Assembly (NCBI GenBank): GCA_000729835.1
Contig: JFHB01000038.1
Span: 62,001 to 126,000 of the forward strand
Reading direction: 5' to 3'
Origin: Atkinsonella hypoxylon
Taxonomy: Eukaryota > Ascomycota > Sordariomycetes > Hypocreales > Clavicipitaceae
DNA length: 64,000 nt
Below, one piece after another: positions 12,475-24,522 of the stretch; position 1 is the first letter of the stretch; each line of letters opens with the position of its first letter. A program made the translations under genes and the position numbers. The notes under the pieces were generated by a model that saw only the letters and a list, made by a program, of their open reading frames with translations, was not told the DNA's origin and searched no databases.

Positions 12475-13675
12475 TCAGCTAGCAGTCAAAGGTTTTTGTG
12501 CCCAGCAATCTATCCACTCGATATAGGCATGCACATCCGGATCGTTGAAGGCATCCAAAATTTGCTGCCCAATACTCTGAGCCTCGTCGGCTGTAATCCC
12601 CATCGCTTCATGCTTGACGAACAGATTAGGCAGCAGATCGGAGTGAAGGAACTGGTTGAACAAGCCCATCTCCCTCATTTTTGCATCCTGGTGCCAGCGT
12701 CCCATGGGAATCCTGTTCCGACGCACTGTGACATTGACGTAGCCGAGCGCCCTCAGTACCTCCGGCAGGCAGTTGGAAATGTCCAGGTTCCACCCATAGA
12801 TATCTGAGAAGGATCCACGAAGCAAGTCGTACATCTTATGCAGGGGGTGGGTGTCCAGTGGCGTGCCATCATCAGCCCATACCTGTGGAATGACTTCGTG
12901 GCATTCGACCCAGCCCCCAGAGTTGAGATTCCTGCACGCAACGTTAGTCTAGCTAGTAATGAGGCAAGGACATATGGACGTACTCCAACGCACGTCGCAA
13001 CATCAGCACGGGATTTCTAACAGTTTGTGTGATGGCCCGAAAGTGCATGAGGTCTGCTCCAGCGTATATGCTTGACCACGGTCGACTTTCATCGTCCAGG
13101 TCTTCAACTCGAAATTCAAGGTTTGGCGGCGTCCAGGCGGGTTGAATTGGCGACAGATCTGTTCCAATCACTCTGGCACTTGGGTACCTTTCGGCTGCTG
13201 GGAACATTGTCAACAATTTGGGTCTTTCTAGGGAAAGCATAGAAGATCACATACTGTCCATTGCCCAGTAGCCGACTCCAGTGCCTAAATCCACAATTTT
13301 CTGGGGCTGGTCCGTGATGGGAGCAAGGCATGGTTTGCCTTCGAGTAAATAGTCGCTATATAGCTTGTGCTTGATGCCTTCTCTCAACTGTTCCGCTTCA
13401 TCGTTTGGCATGCCATAGCGGTCTTGTAGCAAGCCTTGATATCGTCTACGCTAGCCCTTAGCGTCGAGCCAGTTGCACGCAGTGTGTAAAGGGTAAAAGA
13501 AAACCGGCTGTTCGTACCTTCCATGCTCATAATGATAGATCAGACGGGACGTATGGATCGAGGTAAACTCTGAGACCCCGGAGGACTCATCGTAGTCTGA
13601 GGTGATTTCTTCCTCCGTGGATGGCGGGTGGTTCATCTGAGCAGGCAGGCAGTCCCTAGAATCACTCTCTACCAC
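12475..13675 (-). CDS. SAM-dependent methyltransferase, LaeA/UMTA-like, 339 aa
   Basis: Exons are 13675-13518, 13445-13255, 13197-12984 and 12931-12475; introns are 72, 57 and 52 nt and all phases fit. Joining exons gives the family's N-terminal hallmark YEHGRRYQGLLQDRYGMPND, then motif I (KIVDLGTGVGYWAMD), the acidic end of strand 2 (VIGTDLSPIQPAWTPPN), motif II (FRVEDLDDE) and GGWVECHEVIPQ after a helix. This is the fold of LaeA-like proteins, which in fungi act as global or local regulators of secondary metabolism or as small-molecule O-methyltransferases. No specific role can be assigned. Intron 2 ends in a tandem CAGCAG acceptor; I chose the first because DTAERYPSA matches the family. 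The start was taken at the first in-frame ATG. Confidence 0.9.
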
Positions 13676-15706
13676 AGTGGCAAGGGGTTGAGCCTCAAAT
13701 AAATTTTGCGATTGGCGAGACAGAGGTCACGCGATGTCGGAGGCTGTGAATCGTTTTCGCATGTATGTATGTGCAAGTGCTTGGCAGTCCCGTAGTTATA
13801 GCCTAGCACAGTCCACTTAAGCGGCTCATAGAATCTCCTCTGCATTCCAGCCCAGGTCCGTGGGCTTTCGCACGACTCAGGGCACAAGAAGAGGATAGGA
13901 AGGACCAGAGAGAATTGAGTGGACGGACGCGGTCTCAGAAACTTAGGACAGGTGGAGTGGTCGAGGTGTCTGAATGGATGGGGGGGGGGTAGGTATTTAC
14001 ATGGACACTTTGCAGCGGGCGATCACTGATTCCTGACGGCAGCACTTTGGCTCGAAATGGTAGGAGAAGGAAATATATAAACCGATTGCCGTCACAAGGA
14101 GTGGCGTTGATAATGTTGAAGACGTTTTTAATGGTGGAAGCAACAGAGGGCGTACGATTCGGTTGTGTGAAGTGCTGAATTAGTAGCATTGGCAGAGCCC
14201 TTGCATCATGCACCTCCATAACTTGACCATGTTTCTCTTCCGAAGATACCTGACTGTTTATTAGAATCGAAGGAACTCGCTAGTCATCCCCTCCACACAG
14301 TCCCGACGAGGGTGGTAGGTCCTGGAAATGTCAAGATGAGGATAATATGCACAGTTTGTACAATAGACGAGCAGCCGTGCCACAGAAACACTCGGCTGGT
14401 GAGATCTCTCAGTTACCAGCTTTCAATACCAAGTAGGCACTATCTCCAGGCTCGACGGAGACAGCGTGGCCATTCGTACTAATGAACCTGCTAAGTACTT
14501 TGTTCATTATGAAGCATTCTTACAACCGTGTTGACATCGCTCACACTCCAAGTACCAGGAACAAGAATCCAGATGAGGGCAGCCCGGATATTGATGCTTG
14601 TTGTATTTAGAAAACGTAAGACGAAGGTCCGATAGCACGCATGAGGCTTGACTGCGCTCACAAACGGGTGGTGCCAAGAAGCCCACCAACGGACCTTGCT
14701 TTTGAATTGGGCGCTGGCTTGCAACAGAATGAGACACGGCGTCTTTGGCTTAGCAGCTTAGTGATGCGGCGATCGCCGATGTCGCGCTTCTGGATTCTGC
14801 AACTGAAGCTCAAGTGTGAACGTCGGAACCTGGAGCAAGAACGCACCTCCGAGAATGTCTCAAGCACAATTGTGCCAAGTTCGTTTCGGTGGATTGATTG
14901 TGAACGTCAAAGCGTGGCAACTGCCATGCCGTCGCTGCGTCACAGAGAACACGCAGTATCGTAGAATGAGCTTTTCTGAGAGTGGCCCGGATTCCAGGAC
15001 GAGCTCGGCGGACCAACAATAATGCCTTTTACGATGTTTCGAGGTTTGATCGTAATCTTTGTCTAGCTAGGATGGGAATGGGGGTAATCTATTCCTTAGC
15101 CTACCTCGTAATTAACACGGGCGGACCAATTAGGACTAAAGGCGGTGGACAGGTAGGTTAAGGGGTATTACGTAGCAAGTCCAATGTCTAGATGCACTTA
15201 GAAGATACCTTGTGAATTGTGTTGCGCTTCGCGTCCAGTTAAGGTACTTATCTTGTACGGAGTACTGCGGGTGATATGGGTCTCGGGCTTGTGGCGCCAG
15301 GCCAATGGCGCGGGTTGTAAATGGAAGACGCGTCTATCGAGCTGGACACCGCGTTACTCATAAACATTCATGAGTGGCGGATCAAAGCCCGTTCTCAGCC
15401 GTGACGCCACGCGCAGATTTGGACGTCACTTCACGCAAGCACTCTTACACCTTCACACGGTTGGATACTACGGCTCTGCTGCGAGTTTCTTGAACAAGAA
15501 GCACGTTGATAGCTGCGAGATTAGTACGATTAACAGGTTGCCATCCGAAGTCTCCCTCTCTTGGGCCAAGGTGCACCCACGCACTTCACGCGCCTACTCG
15601 AGGCGCGCATCCGACATCACCACAATCAACTAGACATTAGGATATCTGTATGCTCCATGAATCCGCAAGCGCCTCAACACCGAGATCTGTGTAGACTCCC
15701 ACAGCC
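13676..15706. other. Intergenic between methyltransferase and CDC45
   Basis: 2.0 kb with both neighbours reading away from it. There is a TACGGAGTA motif at 15256-15264. Short overlapping frames near 14500-15000 on both strands have no coding character. Confidence 0.5.
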
Positions 15707-18378
15707 ATGTACCTGCCACGGTCACTGATATCGAAGCTCTATACACACCTGCAGAGCACCTGCCATCCGCTCTCACCACCTGTTCTCATTCTCGTCGCGT
15801 TGGACCCTGATGCTCTCTGCGGTTGTCGTATTCTTACTCGTTTATTGAAGCATGACTATATACCACACAAAATCCAGCCCATTGCTGGTTACAATGACCT
15901 CGAGAAGGCAGGCAAGGAGCTCGTCGTCCCGATGATGGAGAGTCAGGGAGGCAGTGGAGGCGTGGTCGTTTGCCTCGGTGTTGGCGGCATGGTAGACTTG
16001 GGACCGCTTCTAGGACTGGAACCTGAGGGTGAAGAATTATCATACAGTGGCGTGGAGGTTTGGGTTATTGACGCCCACCGGCCATGGAATCTCGGCAACG
16101 TGTTTGGGGGATTCCCTTTAGAACTTGCATCGGACGACGCCACCTCCTATCAATCACGGACGCCTATTGGTATCACCGGCGGCCAGATCGGCCGCGCGTA
16201 TAAATCGGGAAAAGGAGGCATTGTGGTGTTTGACGATGGCGATATTGAAGAGGATCTCGAAAAAGAACGTGACGCGTATATGACGTTGGTTGACATGCCT
16301 GACATTGACGAGGGCCAGGACGATTCATGGCTATCAGACGATGAGGATGGGGAGGATGCGCTCAAGTCGACACCATCCCGTGCCGGGCAAAAGAGAAAGA
16401 GCTGGTCAGACGGTCACGAAGATGAATCTAGTGATGATGAAGACCGGCCATATCAACGGAGGAGAAGCAACTCTGTAAGAATATAATTTCAGAGTTACCC
16501 AACTCATGCTAACTTGTTGGAATTAGTCAAGTCCCATCGACTCTCCTCGACGGCCAACACACAGAGGTCTTGTGTCTCTACGAGATCCAGAAGCTGGCCT
16601 ATCAAGTGATCCTATAGAGCCACCATCAGCTGCGCAAGAACCGCAGCCACCATCAGCAAGGACTCTCCGACGGCGACTTTTACGTTTGCGCCAGGAAAAC
16701 GAGTCTGTCTTGCACCAGTATTACAAAATGGGATCATCATTTGCCGAACCTATTTCTTCAATGATGTATTCCCTGGCCTCTGAGCTAGGCAGAGAAGACA
16801 ATGATCTCCTCTGGTTGACCATTGTTGGAGTGACATCCATGGAGTTATACGGTCGCTCGTCGGCGGGTGTAGCGGCGCCTGTTCGAGCCAATGATGCTAA
16901 CAGACCGTCGGGCTGGATGGGAGTTCGCGGAGCAAGACTACGACAACTACTACGTGACGAAGTGCGTCGACTGAACCCGCCCGAGGTTACCAACGGCCGC
17001 GTCGCCCCAGAAAATACCGGCGTCATTCCCACAACTGCAAGAAATCCGGAGGATACCAGCATCAGACTCTCTCCCGAACCCAGGTTCCTTCTCATCCGAC
17101 ATTGGAGCTTATACGACAGCATGCTTCACTCTCCTTATCTTTTCTCCCGGCTCAAGACCTGGAGCGAGACGGGCATCAAGCGGCTCCACAAGCTGCTGGC
17201 TAAAATGGGTGTGAGCTTGGCGCAATGCAAGCAAAGCTACACTCACATGGACATGATGCTCAAACGTGAACTCAGAGCGAAACTTCTCAAATACGGCTCG
17301 TTATACAACCTTGATGAGATGGTCCCGGCTATCGATACAGATGGTAAGGATCGGGCTGGCGCAAAGGATGGCTGGGGTTTTGTGCGAAGCTGGGGCTGGC
17401 GAGCAACTCTCAGTGCTCAAGATGTCGGAGTCGTCATAGGAGCTCTCCTCGAGGTCGGAAAGCACGTCCAAGCTGCAGACGTGCCCGTGGCCTCCAGTCA
17501 AGTCGCCCGAGAAGTTGAAGAGGACGTAGATTTTGGTACTCAAACCGAAGAATGGGTCAGTCGGTTTTGGGAAGCATATGATGCATTAGAGAAGTAGGTT
17601 TCGGTTGTTTTGACAGAGTCATCATCAACTAACATTTTCGTCTCCTAGCATTGATTGTCTGAAAGCCGGTTTACCTACTGCGCAGTTTTTGCATCGAGCC
17701 ATCTATCGCACTGGAACCTCACTTATCAACAAGAAACAAATAAAGCATCTGCGGGCGTTTCGCATGTGCGTGGTCAAAGACGGGCCCGACGTTGGATTGT
17801 TCACCCATCCTGCAGCTCTGACAAAGCTATCTTTATGGATTGGGGAAGCGCTCGCGGAACAGGAACGCGAGTCTCACGGGAAATTGTCCCATGGTGGCCG
17901 AGGGACACCGCTCGTAGTAGCCAGCTTGCATGAGAAGCGCGGTGTCTACATTGTCGTAGGTACTGGGGGAGGTGGCGGACCTGACACGACATTTCTCAAT
18001 CGAGAGGCAGCGAAGCGCCGAAAGGCAGAGAAAGAGGCTAAAGCAAAAAGCAAAGAGGCTGCTCGGCTAGCTAAAGAGAAGATCAAAGAAGAGAAACGAG
18101 CGGCGAAGCGCACTGCTGGACAGGGGAACGACGACGATGAGCTAGAAACTGAATCAGAGTCCTCGGACTCAGACGAGGATGAGGATGAGGATGAAGATGT
18201 AGCCGAACCCGACAAGGGCTATGGTCTGAACAAATTTGGTAGCGCTTTCCAGGAAGTGGCCTCAGAGACTAATGCACGAGTGCGGATTGACAGTTTCGAA
18301 CATTGTGTCGTCGAGGTCAAGAAGGAAGATCTGGGTGGGTTCCTGGAAAGCTTAAGCATGAAGGCAGTTGTGGGATAG
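15707..18378 (+). CDS. CDC45: CDC45 replication initiation factor, 854 aa
   Basis: Exons are 15707-16474, 16527-17593 and 17649-18378, with introns of 52 and 55 nt (GTAAGA...ATTAG, GTAGGT...CCTAG). The N-terminus MYLPRSLISKLYTHL and the following LVALDPDALCGCRILTRLLK are characteristic of Cdc45, the DHH-phosphoesterase-like subunit of the CMG helicase needed for origin firing and fork progression. Residues 190-260 form the acidic insertion typical of the family. The C-terminal third includes AIYRTGTSLINKKQIKHLRA and a long charged helix (KRRKAEKEAKAKSKEAARLA) followed by an Asp/Glu tract before a conserved end. The helix and acidic tract make the protein longer than yeast Cdc45 (650 aa) but are common in fungi of this group. 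Nuclear. Confidence 0.95.
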
Positions 18379-19130
18379 AAGATGAGTAGCGCGGAGTAAA
18401 TTCTTGGCATATCTTTTTGTTTGCATCATGGTGAGGGTTTCGCGATTGGAGTGTAGGTGTCGGTTGATGTGCATGGGACTTCATCTTATGTCCTCTTTTT
18501 TTTTTTTTTTTTAAATTCTCATCAGCTTTTTTTCTCGGTTGAATTGATTAGGTGGGATTGACGATATCACGTGTCGATTGAACAAGAATGGGCGGGCATG
18601 ATTGCATTAGCATTAGGTATTGGATTCAAAGAATAATATATGATAAATGCCGTTGAGAATTTTATGGGTAGTTTGTCAGTTGGCGAGTGCAGAATTACTT
18701 CATTTCGCTCGAAGACAAGATGCGGATGATGCTATCAGTACAAGCGTTCCCTTGACCACGACTGAAATCAAGAGGCCGCAAAGCGAGCGACTGATCAACG
18801 AGCACTCGCCACGTCCACAACGCAGTTATCGCCAGATCGTGAATTTATTCCCGCTCATCTGCCAAGTACAAGAGCGGACTTTGCACATGTCATCTATCAG
18901 TGGAGTTAATTTTTGGATAGCACTATAGCACTATATATAATCTTGAAGACTGATTTTTTTTTTTTTTTTTTTCCTTGAGCTATGTGGGAAGTGGGCGTGC
19001 GGGAGATATAAACAAAAATTTGGCAGAATGTGAGGTTTTTTCATGAATGATTGTGTTGTTCGGATTGAGGAGCACGATTGAATCAATATATATATAGACT
19101 AGGGTTATAAAATGAGCTGTACAGACTTAT

Positions 19131-19151
19131 TATATATATATATATATATAT
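19131..19151. repeat. (TA)n microsatellite
   Basis: An uninterrupted TA run of about 21 bases in intergenic DNA. Confidence 0.95.
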
Positions 19152-20175
19152 CTCTATTATTTTCGCTTGGAAAAATCGCAGGGTACTTGTCATTATCGCA
19201 AGGAAGAGGTCTGTGCAAAAAAAGATTTACGGCCGAGAGTGACACCACAGGACTTGGCGTCGACGTACATGTGAAGGTGAAGATTTCAGAAGTCGGTCGT
19301 GGACTGTGTCGAGTACCTTTCAACAGTTTAAAGTTTGAGCATGTTAAAGAGTGGTTAGAAATAGTACGACGGGGTATGAGCGGCTGGTTCCTTCCCTAGG
19401 CATGTACCACTTTGAAGGAACAGGAAGGAGGTGAGAGGTTCATCCAATACTTTCATCCGGACAGAAATCTCCGTCGCTTCGCCGCGCCAGCCTCTATGGA
19501 TATTGATGCCATCGTTAACGCAGCATTAGGTGGACGAATCAAGGCGCGGACTTGCCCGCCATAGGCGCCACCATCGATATCCAGGCTGGCGAAACGATGC
19601 GATACGCGATAGCTTGACCTTTGGATCTCAAACTGCTTGCACCCGATCGAAGCGCCGCGTTGCGCCACAACTAATAAATAAATAATACCCACAATGTGGA
19701 TTTTAACGTCTTTTAGCCTTTTGACGGCAGCTTATGCAAGAACTTTGTCGCATTTTCGATAATCCATCTGTCCTCGTTATCTGTTTCCCATCCTTGGAAC
19801 ACTTGTCCAATAGCGACGGGACACGAATATCGCATGCTTTGTCTTGGGAACGTTGGGCTTCTGAACCAAGCATGGGTCGGTATTTCTATTTCTGTAACAG
19901 GACTGGAGACCGTTTGGTCGTCTTCTCAGCAGAAGGGCAGCTGTCTCCACGTGTTCTAATAAGGATATGCATATGTAGTACGGAGTAGATGCATGGGATA
20001 TTTGTTCCGTCGCATGTTTCGAGAAGCGCTCTATTACGCGTACAGTGGAAGAGAGTCTGGTACCCCAGTGGACTCAGTCCAGTCATCGCCTACGAGAGCC
20101 CCGCGCCCTCATTCGTTCGGGCGCCAGACCCCTGTTAGCGGGTTCTGAAGGCGCCAAGTCCACTTTTGCATCGTA

Positions 20176-20214
20176 TACCTACCTAGGTAGGTATCTAGGT
20201 ACCTAGCTAGGTAA
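20176..20214. repeat. CTAGGTA/TACCTAG word cluster
   Basis: Overlapping direct and inverted copies of CTAGGTA and its complement, including TACCTACCTAGGTAGGTA, which is a perfect inverted repeat. It could fold into a hairpin or be a low-complexity mobile or recombination remnant; the function is unknown. Confidence 0.8.
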
Positions 20215-20946
20215 TCAGCCAGTGACAAGTACTAGATACCAGGTACTACTAGGCCAAGCTCTTACCTGCTCCGGTTTCAGGCCCTTCGCCTGGCGCCCAC
20301 GCGGGGAGACAGATTTCATGAATCATGACCACCCTGTGCGTGCGTGCATACGTGCTGTGCTGGCAAACGTCATGCCGCACAAGTCCGGCTCTGGAGTCTC
20401 CGACTCTGGCAAGTCTCGCATCCTTTCTTTCACACTTCTTCCGCCTTTGACCCGTTGATTGGTCTTAACGCTGTCTATTCGGCCGACAGCCTCCAGCCTC
20501 GACTCGACTCGACTTCTGTCTCTCTTTGCAGGGACTCTTTTCCTTGAATCGTGCCACGACGATTGACGCATGACACGCATCCTTCCGCTACATGGTTAAA
20601 AGCCCTCAGCCCCTCCTCACCCCGCCGACATACCAGAATTGTATCCATCATCAGCTCCCCGCCGCCCTCGCCATTTGATTCCCGAGCGCCGAACATCACC
20701 ATTCCTCGTCGCAACACGTCGACATCCGTTGATACTGCGATACGTGTATTCCTCCGCGTCTGTACGGTCGTGCGCTAGCTGGCTAGCCATTGGCAATTTT
20801 CCACATACAGCGGTGGCAAACCTTCTGGCACCTTTGTGTACATCCCGAGCTACCGAAAGGCTCGTCGGCCTATCATAATTACGCTCTCGATTGCGCCAAA
20901 GACTATCCACCTAGGGATATATTTCTGGTGCACGGACAAAACGAAG

Positions 20947-22057
20947 ATGGGTAAATCGTAAGCTTCACGGCCTAGCTACGGGACGTATCGTCGTTGAGGG
21001 GTCGGAAATGCCCATTGCTGGTATCAAGCGTTATGATGACATCTGGCGATACCGAAGCAAAGGCACCTGTTGGCTCGCGACACGATGCTACGCTCCAATT
21101 CAACACTTCACCCTTTCCGTGCTATGATCGCTCAGCTAATCACTTTCTGTAATCTACAGACAGTCTAAGCTCTCACAGGAACAGCTGGTCGAGCTGCAAA
21201 AGTCCACTCATTTCGACAAGAAGGAGCTTCAGCAATGGTACAAGGGTGCGTACACCCCATGTTGCAGCGTCTTCGGCTTCATGGACACTTCTCGATCAAT
21301 ATATTCCCCTACCCAACACACACTTGCTCAAAAACATCCCTCATCATCGTATCGTTTACGGCTATGCAGTTTTCGGGTAGCACAGTCTGTGATGCTGAAC
21401 GCTGTGAAGGATGGTGTCCGAACATTACCCTATGAAATGTGGCTCGATATGGCACCGAAGGGAGAATGAATTCACACGGTGCTGACTGGACCGTATAGGC
21501 TTTCTCAAGGACTGTCCCTCAGGCATGCTGAGCAAAGAAGAGTTCCAGAAAATATACCGACAGTTCTTCCCCTTTGGCGATCCAAGCTCATTTGCCGATT
21601 ACGTCTTCAATGTGTTTGATACAGATAAGTCAGGTAGTATCGACTTCAAAGAATTCATCTGCGCTTTAAGCGTTACTAGCCGGGGCAAGATGGAGGACAA
21701 GCTCGACTGGGCATTCCAGCTTTACGATATTGACGGCGACGGCAAGATCAGTTATGAGGAAATGCTTCAGATTGTCGAAGCAATCTACAAGATGGTAAGC
21801 AGAAAGAAGCCTACCCTTCTATCCTACTGCGTGGCACGGTAGCGTGTCAAAATGGATCCTAACGCGGCGCATTGCAGGTTGGTTCCATGGTAAAATTACC
21901 AGAAGACGAAGATACCCCCGAGAAGCGCGTGCGCAAGATTTTCCGCATGATGGATAAGGACGAGAACGGATCGTTAGACTTGGAAGAGTTCAAAGAGGGC
22001 AGCAAGCGCGACGAGACCATTGTGTCGGCCTTGTCATTGTATGACGGTTTGGTGTGA
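20947..22057 (+). CDS. NCS1: Neuronal calcium sensor 1 / frequenin homologue, 190 aa
   Basis: Exons are 20947-20957 (11 nt), 21160-21245, 21499-21794 and 21878-22057; introns are 202, 253 and 83 nt and phases agree. The protein begins MGKSQSKLSQEQLVELQKST, the N-myristoylation signal and first helix of frequenin, and has exactly the family length of 190. EF-hand 1 is degenerate (CPSG in the loop), as in all NCS-1 proteins. EF-hands 2-4 have full loops: DTDKSGSIDFKE, DIDGDGKISYEE and DKDENGSLDLEE. In fungi NCS-1 binds membranes through the myristoyl group and stimulates the phosphatidylinositol 4-kinase Pik1, and it affects calcium tolerance and growth. The first exon encodes only Met-Gly-Lys plus two bases, so ORF-based tools will miss the true start. 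Confidence 0.96.
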
Positions 22058-22534
22058 CGCACATGATAGTTGATAGTTGTGGTAAACACAGTGGGTTATG
22101 GCATGAGCTCAGCAGATGAGCGTGAATAAGGATGACAAGGGAAATGGAAGTACAAAGAGTTATGCATGCATGTTTCTTGTGTATCGTTATTCGTCTCAAA
22201 AATACGACATTTTTTGGTTTGATATGGTCAACTCAACTACCCTAGAGTGACAGCATCATTCACTTTGCGCAAAACAACCGCATGCGCCACACAACAGGCC
22301 AACTTCACCTCCATCGAATGACGTCGAATATTTCGTGATCATTTTGCTTCAGGATCGTCATTATATTCATTATTCTGTGTTCATGGAGCTGGGTTATAAA
22401 GAGCTCGATGAACAATGAACATAACAAGTGGGGCATCACTTATGTCTGTCGACTTGAAACTCCACAACTTGCCTGACTTTACTCTTCGTATTTCCTTTAA
22501 AACTTGGTCAAATGGCCAGCGTATATCAATAGCA
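22058..22534. other. Intergenic, NCS-1 3' end and RKM5 upstream region
   Basis: About 480 bases between two genes on the same strand. Nothing is identified apart from probable 3' and 5' untranslated sequence. Confidence 0.5.
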
Positions 22535-23515
22535 ATGCATCTACAAAATCTCCTACCCTCTCTAGACGAAGAAGTTCAAGATGCAGATGAAGGTAATTAA
22601 CCCACCCCAGTTCGCACAGGAGCCTGCCCACGCATGAACATTCGACTAAGACTTAACTCAGAAACATTTCGCCTATACTCGAATCCCATTCGCTCTCAGA
22701 ATCTAGGCTTCATTGACCCGAAAGCACGTACTCTCAGAATCACTCTCGCAGGCAGAGACCTCACCATCAGTCAAAGCCCGTCGGTACTAGGGTCCACGAG
22801 AGCAGGCGGTACAACCGGAGCAGGTACTCACACGCCCCCATCACACCATAAAACCTCACTTACTCGACTAACAGCCACAGTGCTTTGGAAAGTAACCCCT
22901 CTCTTCGCAGAATGGCTATCCTCCCCCAGCAACGCCCTCTGTCAAACCATCTTCACCTCTTCATCCGCCGTCCTCGAACTAGGATGCGGCATCTCCCCTC
23001 TGAACGCCTTCGCCATCGCGCCCCGAGTAGCCCACTACGTGCTCTCTGATCAGAAGTATGTTCAGAAACTGGTATCCCAGAACGTCTCCGATAACAAGCC
23101 TTCCGCGAAGCAAAAGAAGGGCAAGCCTGTGTCTTCGTATGATATCACTTTTCGAGAGCTAGATTGGGAGCATGATGAGGTTACACCCGAGCTAGCCGCA
23201 CCGGCATCCTCGTTTGACGCCATTTTGGCAACAGACTGCGTATACAATTACGCCCTGGTTGACCCCTTTGTGCAGACGTGCGTGGACGTATGTCTCTTGC
23301 GAGAACGGGAAGGGGAACAGTCAGGGGGTAGTGAGGGCGTCCGTCGGCCGTGCGTGTGTGTTGTTGCGCAGCAGCTGAGAAACGATGATGTGTTTCGCTC
23401 ATGGTTGAGTGCGTTTTTGCAGAGGTTTAGAGTGTGGGGAGTGAAGGAGGAGTTGCTGCCGGGGATGACGGCTAGGGATGGCTTTGTGGTGCATGTTGGT
23501 GTTTTGAGGCGATGA
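22535..23515 (+). CDS. RKM5: Ribosomal-protein lysine N-methyltransferase, RKM5-like (METTL21 family), 284 aa
   Basis: Exons are 22535-22592, 22662-22823 and 22881-23515. The first join gives DADEETFRLYS and the second gives AGGTTGAVLWKVTPLFAEWL, both matching the family. The second intron (22824-22880, 57 nt, GTACTC...CTAAC...ACAG) is a multiple of three with no stop, so an unspliced reading would add 19 spurious residues (GTHTPPSHHK...). Motif I is VLELGCGISPLNAFAIAPRV, followed by YVLSDQKYV and the post-I acidic pair in FDAILATDCVYNYALVDPF, the DxxY-type catalytic region of this seven-strand family. Yeast Rkm5 methylates ribosomal protein L1 in the cytosol; the same substrate is inferred here. 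The length is close to fungal homologues. Confidence 0.85.
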
Positions 23516-24522
23516 AGGCTTCTCCTCTCTTCATCTTACTGTAGCTACACACAGAGAGGTATTGAGATCATTTGCTTTCATCGCTTCTATTGACGATTTC
23601 CATCGATTCATCGCTGTGCATGTCCCATGACAGTGCTAGTAGTCTTGGTGCAAATGAAGGCTTCCGGTTTGGTCTTGTGATAACAGCAAAAGCGCGAGAG
23701 GCGTGCAATCGGTCGTTGAATGTACTATATGTCACGTGGTCAAACAAAGGAACCACCCAATTGATTAAACATTCAAGCATACTTTCTGCCTTGCAATTTT
23801 ATTTGAATTTTAATGTCTAAAGTAGAAAAGTAGTTAGAAGCTAGATTTACAAGATGAATGTAAAGGAATTAATTGTATTGACATATTTGCTGTTGATATA
23901 AACAAGGGTTGCTTATAGTCCTACGACTCGGTCCTATGACCAATTCACTAGTGCACTAGTATTCACAAAGAGGTTCAAATTCGGGTTACTTAGAAGTCGT
24001 ATCTAATTACCTGCCTAGGTGGGTAGTGGAAAGGAGGCCGTAGATATACCCGTCAGATCCGTGGATGCCTTAGATGCCTTAGGCATTAGGGTGTTGGTCA
24101 GGGGCAGGGTTCAGGTCACTACGACTGGATCACGAAGTGGAGTCTACGCTACGGAGCACTTGAGCGCTTCTACATCCAACAGCACACGACCTGTCTAGTA
24201 TGCATGCAAACACGTTTCTCATTGATTGGGACCTCCTAGCCCATGTCCGAGTCTCCAATTAAAGTCCGCTCGTTGTTATAAGTCTAGAATGTGCGAAGGC
24301 TCGGATAAGAGTCAATGGATGCGCGTGCCGTTAGGGCACGCTAGTCGCCTTCTTTATAAAGCCGCCCACATACTCTCCTTCGGAGTATGACTTGTCCATA
24401 ATTCCTTACCAAGCTGGTTATCTGCTGAGCCTCTTACTAGTCATCCTATCAATCATTCAATCGCTTGGAGCACACGTGGTTTGAAAACAGACCCTGGCGA
24501 CACTCTTGTCCCTCTCTACGCA
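23516..24522. other. Intergenic, promoter-like right end
   Basis: No gene is supported. Near the right end, TTTATAAAG at 24353-24361 is a good TATA box, about 165 bases before an ATG at 24523 (see the next entry). Confidence 0.5.

Larger units (their letters stand above)
18379..20946. other. Intergenic 2.6 kb with simple repeats
   Basis: Between the CDC45 stop and the NCS-1 start. It contains poly-T runs near 18497-18512 and 18954-18972, a (TA)n run at 19131-19151, a TACGGAGTA motif at 19979-19987 and a cluster of CTAGGTA words at 20176-20214. The last 400 bases are pyrimidine-rich and are probably the NCS-1 promoter and leader. No gene is supported. Confidence 0.5.
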
